Shown: positions 26,841 through 39,325 of the stretch, piece after piece
How the letters are laid out: every line of letters starts with the position of its first letter
Position numbering within the stretch: the first letter of the stretch is position 1
Assembly: GCF_032854445.1 (NCBI RefSeq)
Contig: NC_088306.1
Location: 24,029,764-24,093,763, forward strand
Length of the DNA: 64,000 bases
DNA from: Liolophura sinensis
Taxonomy: Eukaryota > Mollusca > Polyplacophora > Chitonida > Chitonidae
Reading direction: 5' to 3'
The notes under the pieces: generated by a model
Seen by the model: only the letters and a program-made list of their open reading frames with translations
What the model was told of the DNA's origin: nothing
Databases searched by the model: none
Made by a program: the position numbers and the translations under genes

Positions 26841-26999
26841 AGGCCAACTCGTCCAAACCGTTAGAGAACCTCGCTGTGATGGTCTTTATACACGGTGATT
26901 CCTATGACGCCGGAACCGGAAATGCTTATGACGGGAGTGTTCTCGCCAGTTTTGGAAATGTCATAACAGTTACTCTAAACTACCGACTGGGAGTTTTAG
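26841..26999 (+). CDS. nlgn: Neuroligin, first visible exon (esterase-like domain, oxyanion-loop region)
   Basis: Internal exon. It follows a pyrimidine-rich stretch ending TTGCAG and ends at a GTAAGT donor. Two bases complete a codon from an upstream exon; the frame then encodes about 52 residues including [10 protein letters not shown], then [17 protein letters not shown] and LNYRLGVL. These match the conserved neuroligin block around the esterase HGG(G) loop and the NYRLG strand. Neuroligins are postsynaptic type I membrane proteins that bind neurexins. Where active esterases have HGGG, this protein has HGDS. The last base is the first base of a Gly codon finished by the next exon. No upstream exon encoding the signal peptide and the N-terminal part of the domain was found in bases 1-26840, so the gene probably starts outside the window. 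The family call is very likely right; paralogue identity is not determined. Confidence 0.93.
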
Positions 27000-27168
27000 G
27001 TAAGTGGTTTAAAACCAACAGCCTTTGTTTCTGTGCACTGGTTTAAAATCCTCAGCGATGACAACTGCCACGCCTATCAGACCATATGCTGCAGATTCAT
27101 TTACATACTCTACCCAGCGCATGTGCCACTCTCTACGGTTGCTTTACATCACTGCCACGACTTAAGCT

Positions 27169-27186
27169 CCCCCCCCCCCACCCCCC
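27169..27186. repeat. Poly-C tract
   Basis: C runs of 11 and 6 split by one A, inside a neuroligin intron. Confidence 0.95.
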
Positions 27187-27780
27187 AGTCATAGAGTCTG
27201 TGAGGCTTGTTTAAGCTTAGCCTCACCATTGCTTCAGGTTTTGGTTAGAATCAAGTTGTACATACTTTAGATAAAGAGAATTCATGTGTATAAAGTATTA
27301 TTGGAAACATAGGTTGACAGATAGTGCTTGTATCTTCTAACATGACTTCCTGTCTCATCACCGTGACCCCAATGGCCTCAAGACTTTTGCACAAAATTTG
27401 TTAGTTGTGACAGTGATCTAAAGCGAGCCTAAAAAGCGCTGTAAGTAGTATTTGTTCATTTATTGACAAATAGTGGGAACTGATATTCCCTCATGTGGAA
27501 TAGTGACGTATCATGACTATACATCATGAATGAAGCGACAGGACTATACTTTTAACAATAACATATCTGGACACCATGCGACACAAAACGTGTCGCAGGA
27601 CTACACGCAAGTCCCGAGTGATGTGTCCATTTTCAATAAAAAAACAAATGTTCTTAAAGGTGGAGAAAACATAAAAGTGACATAAAGTTCAGATAAAAGA
27701 TTGCGAAAAGTTTTTCCTAAATGTGTTCTTCAATATTTTTTCCTTAACAAGCAAAAGACACTTGAAAAAAACTTTTGTAT

Positions 27781-28090
27781 GGTGGCTATTACGGACCACC
27801 TTTTGGTATTTATAGTCTTTGTTTAATAATGTCATAATTGAGGATGTAACACAGGTTTAATCAATATTTTTGGACTAGAATTTGTTCTTTTCAGCTAGTA
27901 AATGTATTAAACCTCAATTTGGATCATATTTATATTTTTAATATGTTCATAAATATTATTATAATTTAGGTTAAATTCATATGTTTCGACATAAAGTGCA
28001 AATTTACATTCAAATGAATGTATTAGACATACATCACATCCTTGTTGAGAATATCATTGTGCAACAAGGATAAATACCAATGGCAAGGAA
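27781..28090. mobile_element. MITE-like element, copy 1
   Basis: The left end has TTACGGACCACCTTTTGGTA and the right end GATAAATACCAATGGCAAGG, an imperfect inverted repeat around TTGGTATTTAT. The segment at 28003-28066 recurs at 30068-30130. Confidence 0.5.
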
Positions 28091-28111
28091 ATCTCTCCTA
28101 GGTATTTACAT

Positions 28112-28218
28112 TTATTTATTTACTTACTTATTTATTTGATTGGTGTTTTGCACTGTACTCAAGACTATTTCCTTTATATGACGGCGACCAGCATTATAGG
28201 GAGAGGAAACCCGGCTAG
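28112..28218 (-). mobile_element. SINE A 3' half
   Basis: A TTTATTTACTTACTTATTTA tail, GATTGGTGTTTTGCACTGTA and GACCAGCATTATAGGGAGAG, ending at AAACCCGGCTAGCA. Lies in a neuroligin intron, antisense to the gene. Confidence 0.9.
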
Positions 28219-28505
28219 CATTTAAATTTGAATTCAGTGCACAGCGGCGAGTGAGACCAATGCTTTTGACAGGACTACTTTTGTTTCTTTAATTAGCGTT
28301 CGATCGTCGTTGACTTACTCTGGGCGTTTCGGTGTACATCACCCATAAACCCTACTGTTGTCATATCATCGAAACATTCCTACTTGCGGTGTTAAAAAAC
28401 AATCAAATTATATATTTAGTTAGCGTCCAGCTAAAAGCCGGATGACGGATTGATTTCTGAATGTAAATATGAGTCTGACGGGATTTTTAACCTGTCTCTG
28501 AACTT

Positions 28506-28690
28506 CACGGAACAGGCCCATGGCCAGGTGTATCAGTAAGTCACCACGATAAGCAAAGTCCGAGTTCAAATCCGGCCTTTAACTGGGTATTTTGTGGATT
28601 CCTCCCCTCTCACTGCCTGTGGTTCCTTGGTGACAAAAAGGCGATAAAAGCCGCTCATGAGGCCGTATCGTCAGTCTGTCACATGTCTTC
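28506..28690 (+). mobile_element. tRNA-like SINE, other family
   Basis: CATGGCCAGGTGTATCAGTA and GTCCGAGTTCAAATCCGGCC look like A and B boxes. A body with TGGTTCCTTGGTGACAAAAA follows. Confidence 0.55.
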
Positions 28691-29213
28691 CCTCAATATT
28701 GTGTTCATATCTGTTCGTGATGCATGGGAAATGTCCCCAGTAACATGCCAAAACTGGATGGTTTTCTCCTAAATACCAAATGTCCTAAATCTTTTCTGTG
28801 AAAATGTTGAGTATGGAGTCAGTCACCAAAATAAGCGAAACAATTTTTCCACATGATGACTTCACCACCCCGTCATACACACAAAGGAATTTAACCAATT
28901 TTTCTGAAATGATATATCCACTTACCTGGTTATATTTCAAAGTCAAATTAGCCCATCACAATGACACTTAAGCACTGACTCACTCTCTCGCTACAGTTAC
29001 AGAAAATAGCCATAATAATATCTAATTTCAACCACTGGGATAATATCATTCAATTCATGTAATTGTACTTACCCGTATTTCTATCCTAAAGATAAAAATA
29101 TAGGGGTAATTGTTATCCCACCTACTTGTTCATGCATACATGTATATACCATGTCGAAATACGGGTATTCCGTCCAAAATATTGTCATGAACAATACGCT
29201 TTTTCCATTTTAG

Positions 29214-29399
29214 GATTCCTGAGTACTGGCAACAGCGTGGCGCCGGGGAATTACGCTCTGCTGGACATCGCCGCTGCTGTTCACTGGATTAAACAAAACA
29301 TCTACAGCTTCGGAGGAAATCCCAATAAGCTGACTCTATTTGGTCATGGCCACGGGGCAGCTTTAGTGAACGACCTTCTAATATCACCCATGAGCAGAG
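29214..29399 (+). CDS. nlgn: Neuroligin exon 2 of the visible part (nucleophile-elbow region)
   Basis: The acceptor is TTCCATTTTAG and the donor is GTGAGC. Joined to the previous exon it reads GFLSTGN, then GNYALLDIAAAVHWIK, FGGNPNKLTLFGHGHGAA and LLISPMSR. The block corresponds to GFLSTGD..GNYGLLD..FGGDP in vertebrate neuroligins. The esterase elbow G-x-S-x-G is here G-H-G-H-G, with the serine codon position (29348-29350) coding Gly. Loss of the nucleophile is a hallmark of the non-catalytic adhesion branch of the family. The phase (2 bases in, 1 base out) fits both neighbours. A longer open reading frame runs in from the intron upstream (from 29126) and out downstream to 29527, but those parts show no family similarity and the splice signals bound the exon. 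Confidence 0.95.
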
Positions 29400-29730
29400 G
29401 TGAGCATTTTATCTGGTGGCCTGCCAGGGCTTCATTTTTGCCAGCAAACAAGATTTGTCAATACGGTATAGTTATGCTAAAAATATTCATGTCACATCAA
29501 AGACTACAGCATGCAGAGCAAAATTAGGGGAGCGACCACAGTGTAAAATGGTCACACGTAACCGGTAAAATGAGCCAGTCGCGTTCAGGAACCGCGTCGT
29601 TTAATACTCACAGGTGGAGAATACGATAGTCGAGATTAACAAAAACAACGCATAAAATTCCTAATCTTATTCCTATCTTGAACAGTGGGTTAGGGTTTTA
29701 TGCGAAGTGTTTATACAAATGCTTGAAACA

Positions 29731-29788
29731 TTTATTTATTTATTATTTATTTATTTGATTGGTGTTTTACGCCGTACTCAAGAACATC
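29731..29788 (-). mobile_element. SINE A short 3' fragment
   Basis: An ATTTATTTATTT tail, then GATTGGTGTTTTACGCCGTA and CTCAAGAAC. Only about 35 bases of body. Confidence 0.88.
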
Positions 29789-30054
29789 AAATGCTTGAAA
29801 CAATAAACACTGAAGCGCTGAAGCGTAGACACCAAATCTGTGTTCTTTCTTAGCTGAAACTTGACGTTCTGAAACGTCAAATCAAAATGGTACACTTAGA
29901 TTAGGTTATACTATCCACGTTTTAAGAAGAAAGACATGTATTTACGTCTAAAATAACTTCACTACACAAATATGTTTACTATTCCTAAGGGCTATTTTGT
30001 ATAAATGTCAAAGTTGTGTATTGAGGTTTTGATGAGGAAGCAAATCTGATAATG

Positions 30055-30170
30055 CATAAATCTGACATTTACATTCAAATAAATTTATTAGACATACGTC
30101 ACATCCTTATGTAGAACATTACTGTGCAAAGACGACACATACCAAGAGGTGGTCCGAAATACACACCGCA
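30055..30170. mobile_element. MITE-like element, copy 2 (partial)
   Basis: TTTACATTCAAATAAATTTA, then ATTAGACATACGTCACATCC repeats copy 1. The end CCAAGAGGTGGTCCGAAATA is the inverted complement of copy 1's left end. Confidence 0.5.
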
Positions 30171-33100
30171 CAAAAATATTATTACATATCCTATTCTCCT
30201 GAAAGAAAAGATCGAAAGAGATAATAAAGATCACATTTACAAATAAATTTTTACGGTCTTTCATCTCATCTTGGCATTACGTTTATGTTTTCCTTGAATG
30301 CCGAACGTCAAAAATGGAAAGCCATGAACTTGAATATAGTTAAAGAAATGGAATAATGTTGAGTATGACGTTGACAAAATATGCATGATCTACACGTGTA
30401 AAAGAGCATAAGAGTCTGGGCTATGTCTGTGCCCCTATTGATAATTAATGACTCAGGAGAGTAGACGGTACGCTGATGTCTGCGGTTAACGACAAGCAAA
30501 GCAAATAAATAAGAAACAATATATATGCAACTATATATCTGCATTTACATTAAACAAAAAAAAAATACAGGAGCAGCGTCATAAATTCAGATAAAGGTAA
30601 TGTAACATATCTAGAAATTACCATCAATGACTGACATGACATCACTTGGAGAACTCTCAAAGAGAGTGTTGTCTTTTTGTCTAATTGGGTATTTACAATT
30701 GTAGTACACCTGATGCATAACGCCACTCGGCAACGCCGTCTGCGCTTTCTACAGCAAGCTAGCTCCTGCTTAGTCCACGGAGACCTTACAACGGGAATGA
30801 CATCGAGAAGCAGTCAATCGCATAAATCAATAAAACAATTAAGCTCTGATATACAGAGGTTATCCAACTGTCATTTCACTCTGCAGTGTGGTTTGAAATT
30901 TACTGCCTAAATGCAAAAAGGAAAAGAAAAAACGCAGTCAGAAGATTATATTTATCAAGGGTAGTAAGAAAAAAAAACGACTGAGCGAAAATAACCTTAA
31001 TATATCATTGATTTAAGTAGCCAATCAAATCAATGTCTTTTGGCAAGACATACGCATGACAGAGAATGAACTTCCGGCTAGCGCTGACACATAACGCCGG
31101 ATTTGCTTCACCCGGATTCATTTCCCATGTGGACTAGTTGCCTTATCGCACGACTTATCTAGTTTGCTGGAAAGTCATTTTTGTAATGTATATAAATTTT
31201 TCGTAAGCACGTCTCAAACTAACGCTATCGGCTTTTCCTGGCTGCTCGTAAGAGATCTAATATATGCCCTCCGCAGTTAGACCATAGGGATGGAGTCTAA
31301 GTGCAATGGACCCATTTCGGGTTTTAACCTAAAATTGTAGCTCAAATTAAATTTCAGTCAAATCTGAGCAACTTTTGTCAAATATGTTGTTTTGTATAGT
31401 AGGTGAGGGTTTGTAACTAGATTGCTCAGATATATTTACAGAAAGTATTTTCATCTATAGTCATATGTCGTGGCTGGTTGTGCTATTCTGTTGTAATAAA
31501 CAGTGCCTTCCCATAAGTGTAAAAGTACAAAATCTTTTCGTAATAAACCTTTGACAGTGTATGTAGACATTGGTTGGTAGAGTTGACAGTGTGTACAATT
31601 AACAACTCGTTTGCGTTGAAACTGAGGCAAAATAAATCACAATGAAGAATAATACATCCAAAGATTTAAAACACGCTTCACCTTTACCACAGATCATTAT
31701 AAGGGACACCAAGACTAACGTTAAAGATACGTATTTACGTGACATTTACATTAGTCGCCAGTTCTTGTGATAGTAAATAGGCTTTCTCTTGATGGGTCAT
31801 TAGTACTGTGTGTATGTCTACTAACTCATTGGTCATTCTACCACGGATAGGTAAGTCGTACCGAAGGAGTTTCATGTTCAGATTGTCATAAACTCAAATG
31901 TCACGGTGTTATATTGCTCGACTATAAACTACTAAGTATCAGCTATACAAGCCTTTAAAATCTAGTTACGTGATACTCAAGAGTCGTTGAAATTGGCACA
32001 GCTGACACTCCTTCATTCGGCTCACAGTCATACTGCGAAGTCCTAGTTAACCAAATATCAGTATCCCGGGGTGTGAGTAGAATGTTACGTCTGGTGTTTT
32101 CCCTATAACGGTTTATCAGAAATACAGCACTGTTGTTGTTACTGTTCGTGAATGTTGCTCGTTGTGGCCGTGTTATTTTTCATTGTAGGGTGCATTTCCC
32201 AGCTTGTGAACCGAATATCCATCACTTTTTTCTTGTCCCACGTTGCCCAGTCACTTAACGGACAGCTGGGGACTATCTTAGAAAGACATTAAGCAATATC
32301 CCGACATACCGTCAAGCATTTTGCGTAAATCGAATAAATGGATGAATTCTGGCTACTTGTGATGTTTTCAAAATGATTACGTAACCTGTATTGTCCTTTC
32401 CGGCAGTTGTGTTGTCCTAAATATAGCATATAACCGCAATAAAATGGTTATGAAAACTTAAAGTAGCAAAACTATTGCTCTACTTATGTTTTTCAGTTCA
32501 TTTCAGGACTCCACATTTACAACGTTTATCGCATGTCGAGCTCCTAAACTGCATAGTTCCATTCCGAGAGACCTTATTTAATTGAAACACCGCGTGACAG
32601 AGTTAAACGGTCCGCACAGCTGTACGAAGAATAACAATGTTTTTCCATTGATACAACCAATAGCACTTTGAAATTTGAGTGGCATGTTCGTCTAACTCAT
32701 TGATTTTCAAATTAAATACTTGTTTAGAGCAGCATAAAATATCAAGAAATGCAGCTGTGGAAGCTTTTCAAATCTATCGTACCGTTAAACGTGCTCGAGC
32801 CCGAAGATATGAACACAGTTGTGAGCAATCCAAGTTCGTTTTCTTTACATTAAAACTGAATGCCGCGCTTGGATATCAATGAAAAGCCCTTCGTGAAAGC
32901 GTTGTATTCAGGCTAAATGGACTGAATCCATCAGATTTTTCTCCCAACGTCAATATTTCTGCACTGGGTGTACGCGTCGATTTCGTTAAAAATGCTCCAT
33001 CCACATGGATACACGTTTGCTTAGAGAGACATATGGTGTTCTAGAAGACATACATGTGCCATTCTTGGCGAGTTAAATGTCCGCTAAAATAAACTGTCTC

Positions 33101-33461
33101 CGATAAATCATTGATTAATTATAGCCTAAGAAACGACAAAGAGGGACAATGCATATGATTTCTGTTGTCACAGCCCACGGCCAAAAATTAAAACCTGTCG
33201 CGGTTTATTGAATAGCGTGCACCATGGATAAGGCCAATGCTAATGGATTTCAGAAGAAACAATCGACCAAAAATAAACATGCCCTACTTTCCTAAGATGT
33301 AATTTTGCACGCTTATCTACTCTGAGCAGATCAAGGAATATAGACATCACATGTGCACCTTGACGATGGCATTAAACGTAGAATCATCGCTATATCACAA
33401 AATCGGAAAGAGTGAGTAAGTGCTTAGGAATTAACCTCGTACTTAACAATTTTCAGTAATA

Positions 33462-33528
33462 TGACGCCGAAGGATTCCTTAGAGTGTATGTAATGTGCCT
33501 CCTTGTTGCAGTTTAAGGTAATACAAAT
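33462..33528 (-). mobile_element. SINE B (body type 1) fragment
   Basis: Minus-strand match to the segment CAAGGAGGCACATTACATAC and ACTCTAAGGAATCCTTCGGC of the copy at 13522-13876. Both ends are missing. Confidence 0.85.
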
Positions 33529-33544
33529 TTCCCTGGAATGTGAC

Positions 33545-33646
33545 ATCACTGTCCGCTTTCCTCTCATCATAATGCTGGTCGCCGTCGTATAAATGAAATA
33601 CTCCTGAGCACGGCGTAAAAAACCAATCAAATAATAAATAAATAGC
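33545..33646 (+). mobile_element. SINE A 3' fragment
   Basis: It reads TCATCATAATGCTGGTCGCC, then ATAAATGAAATACTCCTGAG, then ACCAATCAAATAATAAATAA. A piece of SINE B in the opposite orientation lies immediately upstream. Confidence 0.9.
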
Positions 33647-33829
33647 TAAGGCAGGGGTCATTTTATATCTGGTGCTGCGTGGATGATAGGAGTGCTCAGA
33701 CGAAATTTCGTACCTTTGGCATACAAAATGCATCCGTACTCATGGAAGACACGTGGCCTTTACCGGCCTACGGCTTGTTGTCATCAAGGACCCCTACAAC
33801 AACTGAGGAGGGTGAATCTACAAAATCGA

Positions 33830-33905
33830 TAGCCAAGGTCGGTATTGAACTCGCTGCTGACAGTAAACTTCAAGCAGTGACAAAGCCGTTATGTTATGCC
33901 AATTA
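33830..33905 (-). mobile_element. tRNA-like SINE head fragment
   Basis: GCCAAGGTCGGTATTGAACT is the complement of a B box and matches the 26040-26135 copy; the rest is weak. Confidence 0.4.
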
Positions 33906-34321
33906 AATACAATATTTCTAAGCTATACACCTTTTTCCCCCCACTTATGGGGTTGGAGAACACTCTAATGGCATGGCGCAATCGAGCTACGTCACATGAG
34001 AACTACTTTGTGAACTTTGCATTCGGTCTGTATTCTCAAGGAAAAAAATGTTATCTGTCTTCAATCGATGGCATGTTGAAACGTTGGTGACGTCCAAAGA
34101 AGCCTCAGAAAATAAAAACTCGTCAGCTCATCCAAAGGTGTCTGTCAACAACGCTCTAGAGCTTAACTGTGTAAGAGTTTCGATCATTTTTTCTCAGAGA
34201 GCAATGATCTAACCAGATTATCCATGTAGTGCCATATGACTCTGACAGCTTAATATGTGACATCGGCTCGCGTTGGTTTGACTACGGCCGAGGGATTGTT
34301 AGATACCTGGCAAGATGCGCT

Positions 34322-34425
34322 GATTTCACCCGGCTTTGCCCGTTTTCCTCTGCTTTAAACCTGGCCGCAATGGTATAAGTGAAAAGTCCCTCAGTATGTC
34401 GCCAAACAACATTACAAAAAAAATA
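34322..34425 (+). mobile_element. SINE A, strongly diverged 3' fragment
   Basis: It reads CACCCGGCTTTGCCCGTTTT, then TGGTATAAGTGAAAAGTCCC, with a weak AACATTACAAAAAAAAT tail. Confidence 0.7.
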
Positions 34426-35565
34426 CAATAATACTGACTTATGGTTGCGCTGATTGTTTGTTCATCATAGTCAATAATGACCATATTCCAACCAGTTTCA
34501 CGGTCAACAGTTAACAGACTTAGGACTTCACCAAATTCTTTAATTCTCACACAACTACGAAATTCCTCTACCTTGTGTTGCACATTAACAGTCAAAGTGA
34601 TGTAACTGATAGGTCGGGGCGGGAACGGAATGATCATGGCAGACATCGCGCAGATAATGAGATGTTGGTCTCTTGGTGTAGCCACATTCATTTAAATCCT
34701 CACTCCAATAACGGCATTTTAGATCAGATTCGTCAACAGTCGTATACCAAGCTCTTGTTAGTAGGGTTACAGCCTGTTCACCTTAATTACCCCTCTTCAT
34801 ATCAGACATCTCTACGGGGGTATGGTTCCTTCGTGCACACACACTCAGGATTTTAAGTACAGATGCACTCTTTGGTAAACTCCAACGCGCTGTAATGAGG
34901 TACCCTTCTCAACAAGTTCACTAATCTTCTTGTTGACAAACCTGTATATACAAGGTTAATCAGACGGTGTATGTGTCCACAGACTTTAGGTTCTAATTAA
35001 ATAAATCCACCATAACTTCTTCCTTTATGGAAGTGGATAAAATAAACTTGATCCATAGCGAATTTTGTGATGTCTAACGACAACGTTGTCTAGTCACTGA
35101 TAACGGTGTTTGGAATTAACATATAATTAACATATTAACGATCGTTTGGTTACAGTTTCTCATCCTTTACCAGTATCTTATTTATGGTCGATTTTAAGAT
35201 ACTTATTTATGACACTGATTTGTTTAAGCGTCAATTTATTCGAAAATGTCTCTGTTTATATTCAGCACACAGAAGCATAGACAACAATTTGCAATGCAAA
35301 CGTTCGATGGATATTTGCTGACAATAGGCGTTTGTGGGACAGTTTTTGCAGCCTTGCGCTATTAGAAAACCAAGTTCAACAAGCGCGGAAGTGTGTACGT
35401 TTCGCGCACAGGTACGTCAATTATCGACAGCAACTTGAAAAATAGCTGTTCATAGATTACCCGGACTACCTCAGGGCCCTCCAATCGCCAAATACACTCC
35501 TACCCTGTGAGTGCAAAAAAAAAAACATTGTCGAGAGTTGCTTTAAAACAAGAAATAAATCAATA

Positions 35566-35599
35566 ATAACAGTGTGTGTACTATAACAGTGTGTGTACT
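35566..35599. repeat. 2 x 17-bp tandem repeat
   Basis: ATAACAGTGTGTGTACT occurs twice without change. Confidence 0.95.
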
Positions 35600-38500
35600 A
35601 TTTTATCCAGTCTATGCCGCAACAAAAATACACAGCTAGATTTACAATCAAATAAGGCTACATTTGTGACGCGTTAATTCAATTATGCTGTTACTAGGAA
35701 AGAATGGATTTGTTTCATCTCAAATATTTTTGCTAGTATATGGTATAAGTGATTGGGTGTGTTTATCACGTGGTACGAAGGTGGATAATTTCTTGCGGAT
35801 ATAAACCCGCTGTCACAATCCTTAACGCGGTGTAATGATCAGGTGGCTGACCAAAGCAATTAAGTATGTCTCGAATTCCGTGCCTGTCTTAATCAGTACT
35901 CTTCATAGACAGCTTTTACGGATAGCATTGCTGGATCTGCCACTAAAGATATAGGTAGAGCTGGACTGTTAGCCAAAAATTGAGGCAATGCATTGTAATT
36001 AGCTGTCATCCCAGGCAAACCGCCTTTATTTGCCGAGATACCGGTGTGCAACATTAGCCAAATAGCCGAGCGTTAGTCGAATGTACCGCAATGGTCTCAT
36101 CAATCGTTGCTAAATGCTGTTACCACGACTGCGCTTTGTGGACAAAACTAATTAAATCCTCGTAGTAAACGATGGTATGTCCGATGACATTTTCTCCTTC
36201 CAGCTATAGAGAGCGCGCTAATCAGACTTATTTTACCCAGACCACTCTTGGGGATTTGGTTTTCGCCCCCAATCGCCCGCCAAAGAAAACACGGAAAAAA
36301 ATAACTGACATGCTTTCTAAAGCCTCGGAAAGCTGTATTTTGAGCACTCACTAGTGGTGCTTTTACCAAGGGAAATCTAAATGCATGTTTTTATTCTTTC
36401 TACAAAAACAATGGGAGTTAATATGACAGATTACGTAATGCTAACGTACCTTCCATGGTGACGTTAGGCTTGAAGAGCTGGCTGCTTTGGTACATGTAGT
36501 CACGTTTCAGGAGTGTGCCATCCCTAAACCGGCCCCAGTAGGCCAGCGGCTAAAGAGTAGCATGGATTCCTACTCCAATTACCAATGGTTAGATCATATA
36601 TCCCTGTAGATGTGCATACTCAATTCTTCAGGGTGGCAATACATGTACAACGTGTGACACTCGGTGTGACCTCAGAGTCCGTCGGGCAGATTTAAGCCTA
36701 GGGGAGCCTAATTAACTGTCAACCTAAATAGGCATGTTCTATTTGCCGACGCCTTGGTACTCACAGGTAGTGAAATAGTCAGAGTGAAGTCCGGTGCATT
36801 ACAGGGAGCTCATCAATCGCCCGGTAAATGCTCTTAGAGAACCCGGCATTGTGGATAAAATTAACACAATCCTTCGCGAAGGACATAGTCAGGAACAGTC
36901 TTTGGCCGTTAGAAATCGCCGATCTGATATGTATAAGCCGTGCGTGCCCCTCTTGACTATCTACCATTTCACTGGCCTTCAATTTGGGTTCCTTACCAAG
37001 GCCCTCACATCCTTTACAAAGGTCTCACACGGTGTGGAATAATCTGACTACATATTAACTTTGCGTTACCGTCAGAGCCCCAGGCACACATACTTATTAA
37101 TTCTGTTAAAGCAGTCATATATGACAAACGAAGACATTTTTGAAATTTTTCATTGGCTTGACGTTTAGCTGATTGCTTTTGCTGCAAAACATTGTGATCT
37201 CTAAGCAAAATCCTCTTTTGGAATTTTTGTGTAATACTGTAGATGTACGGAATTTAAAAGGGTAAATTCCGCCTATTGTACTTTTTCTTGGTACAGCCAG
37301 AAGTTCAGCTGTAACCATTGCACTGTTTTCCTGAACAATGACTCTACAAGCGCTTTAGCTTCTTCAAAACAGAGCTACATACTGTAACGTTTGGCATAAC
37401 TAGATTATCTAAACTAGTTAAACTAGACATATCTAAAGTTATCGACATCAATAGGGGATCTCTGAGATCAAACTTTTTGGTCACAAATTAAAGGTAAAAA
37501 TCAAATATCTGTCCTTCAAGAGCTTCAGTTCCCAAACGAGTTTCGCAAATTTCTTCATCATTCGTCTACTCTAAATAACTTTTCCAGAAACTTTTTTCGG
37601 GTGCCCATGTTATAGTCGATGTAAACAAAAATAACTGTCAAACATTTTTAACAGTTCAAGTGGCTTATTGGAACGTTTTTACCTTTAGCGATTAAAGAGT
37701 TTGAAGTGGAAACGCCACCTTTAGCTGCATGGAATGTCTGTTGGTGGTTTGTCTTTATGTAAACGGATGAAGCCGTTTATCTATTTATTTCATTAAAGTG
37801 CAACATCGTATTGGGAACAATGCCACTTGTACTAGAGTAGTCAGGATCACAGACGGGGTCAATGGGACGGACCGGAGTGTACACCACGTATGGTCTACAA
37901 CCTCTCTCGCTATATATTTAAAGCTTTTACAGTGGCCGAACCACCAAGAGCTGTGTGAGTCCGAGTTGACAGTCGTACACCAAATTTGACTCGGGCGTAA
38001 TAATGGTCTCTGTAACTGGAAAATGTACCAAAAGGATTCAGCAGCTAAGAACATGTGAAACAATGCCCGTAACACCTTTCTGAGACAATTAGGTTGCACT
38101 AACCAACAGCTTACCGAGTATTTGTTCTTATCCTTATTTTTTAGGAGATGGTAAATATTTGCAACTGGATCGACCTGAGTGTAATTTTTGATTGTGAGTT
38201 ATGACTATCATAGTTTACAGCATTTGTTCTAGAGAACGCCCATTATAAATTAGTTCTACGATCGTGATCTTAGAGATTTACAATCAAATAAGGATTACGA
38301 TTCCTTTGTGCAAGCGGTCTCTTAGGTATAATGACATCACTAAGTTAATTTCTGAGAAGCAGTCAGAGTACATTTGTGTTAACTATCCTTTCTGCCTTCT
38401 TTGTGCTTGTATTTCATAATATATGAGTTTGTTTTCTCTATTCCTTATCCCTCTAGCTGTGTCTTGCAATTACTGATTTAAGAGACTCACTATGAAGTAT

Positions 38501-39174
38501 GACTGAAGAGTCTACCATAATCAAGCCAATGTTTTACAACAACAGCTGTCCTCGTAAATATAGTCCTCTTCTATGTAACAACTGTGACATATATCTAGCC
38601 AGATAGCCAGACGTTGGCTTAATTTATCTACCACAGACTAATAAATCGTTTGCTTTGGCCGCACTTAATAAACCAATTCGGTCAGCTCGGATAACGGCTT
38701 AAGGATGTCATCCGTCACAACTACTCCATGAATTCTATTAAATGCAGAATTTTGAATGCTTTTATTATTTGGTAAAGACAGCAATCATTAAAATAAAGGC
38801 AATTTGCTAAATTATTTTAAAATAATAATCGTGTGTGTGATGAGTAACACTATATATACGCTCAGTTTTACCAGGAGGCGATGAACTAAGAATTTGTCCG
38901 TAAACCATGCAATGTTGCTCTGTCTGTCTGTCTATGGGGAATTTTTCCTGCCAACTTTGTTAGGGTCAACGGGGATTGTGCTTTGCAAGAGAAAATAATG
39001 GTGCGTTCAGTTAGGAACCGAGTCAACGGTGTGTCGGATCGAGTACCCTAATATGGTTTGATTTCGAATGTTCGCGATAATGAACATAAGAATATATGGT
39101 TTCTCGGATTAAACACGTTCTCGCCACGATATGGCTGCAATATTGCCGAAATAACTTCCGTTAGATTTTGTTTG

Positions 39175-39325
39175 ATTTGTTCGATTGGTGTTTACACCGT
39201 ACTCAAGAATATTTCACATGCCGGCCAGGATTATGGTGAGAGGAAACCGAGCAGAGCCCGCGGGAAACCCACAACCATCAGCAGGTTGCTAGTAGACTTT
39301 TCCACTTACCCTCCGTTAGATGTTT
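39175..39325 (-). mobile_element. SINE A, truncated
   Basis: CGATTGGTGTTTACACCGTA, then CCGGCCAGGATTATGGTGAG, then GAGCAGAGCCCGCGGGAAAC and CAGCAGGTTGCTAGTAGACT. Confidence 0.92.

Larger units (their letters stand above)
27000..29213 (+). other. Neuroligin intron (2.2 kb)
   Basis: GT-AG intron between the first two visible exons. It holds a poly-C tract (27169-27186), a MITE-like segment (27781-28090), a truncated SINE A (28112-28218) and a tRNA-like SINE head (28506-28690). No coding sequence was seen. Confidence 0.9.

Noticed and set aside
29126-29527. 133-codon plus-strand frame taken as one gene
   Set aside because: Only 29214-29399 shows neuroligin similarity, bounded by splice sites; the rest is intron.
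34326-34691. 121-codon minus-strand frame
   Set aside because: Part of it is a degraded SINE A read backwards; no domain was seen.
36528-36600. AGTAGGCCAGCGGCTAAAGA resembling a tRNA A box
   Set aside because: No convincing B box or body downstream.
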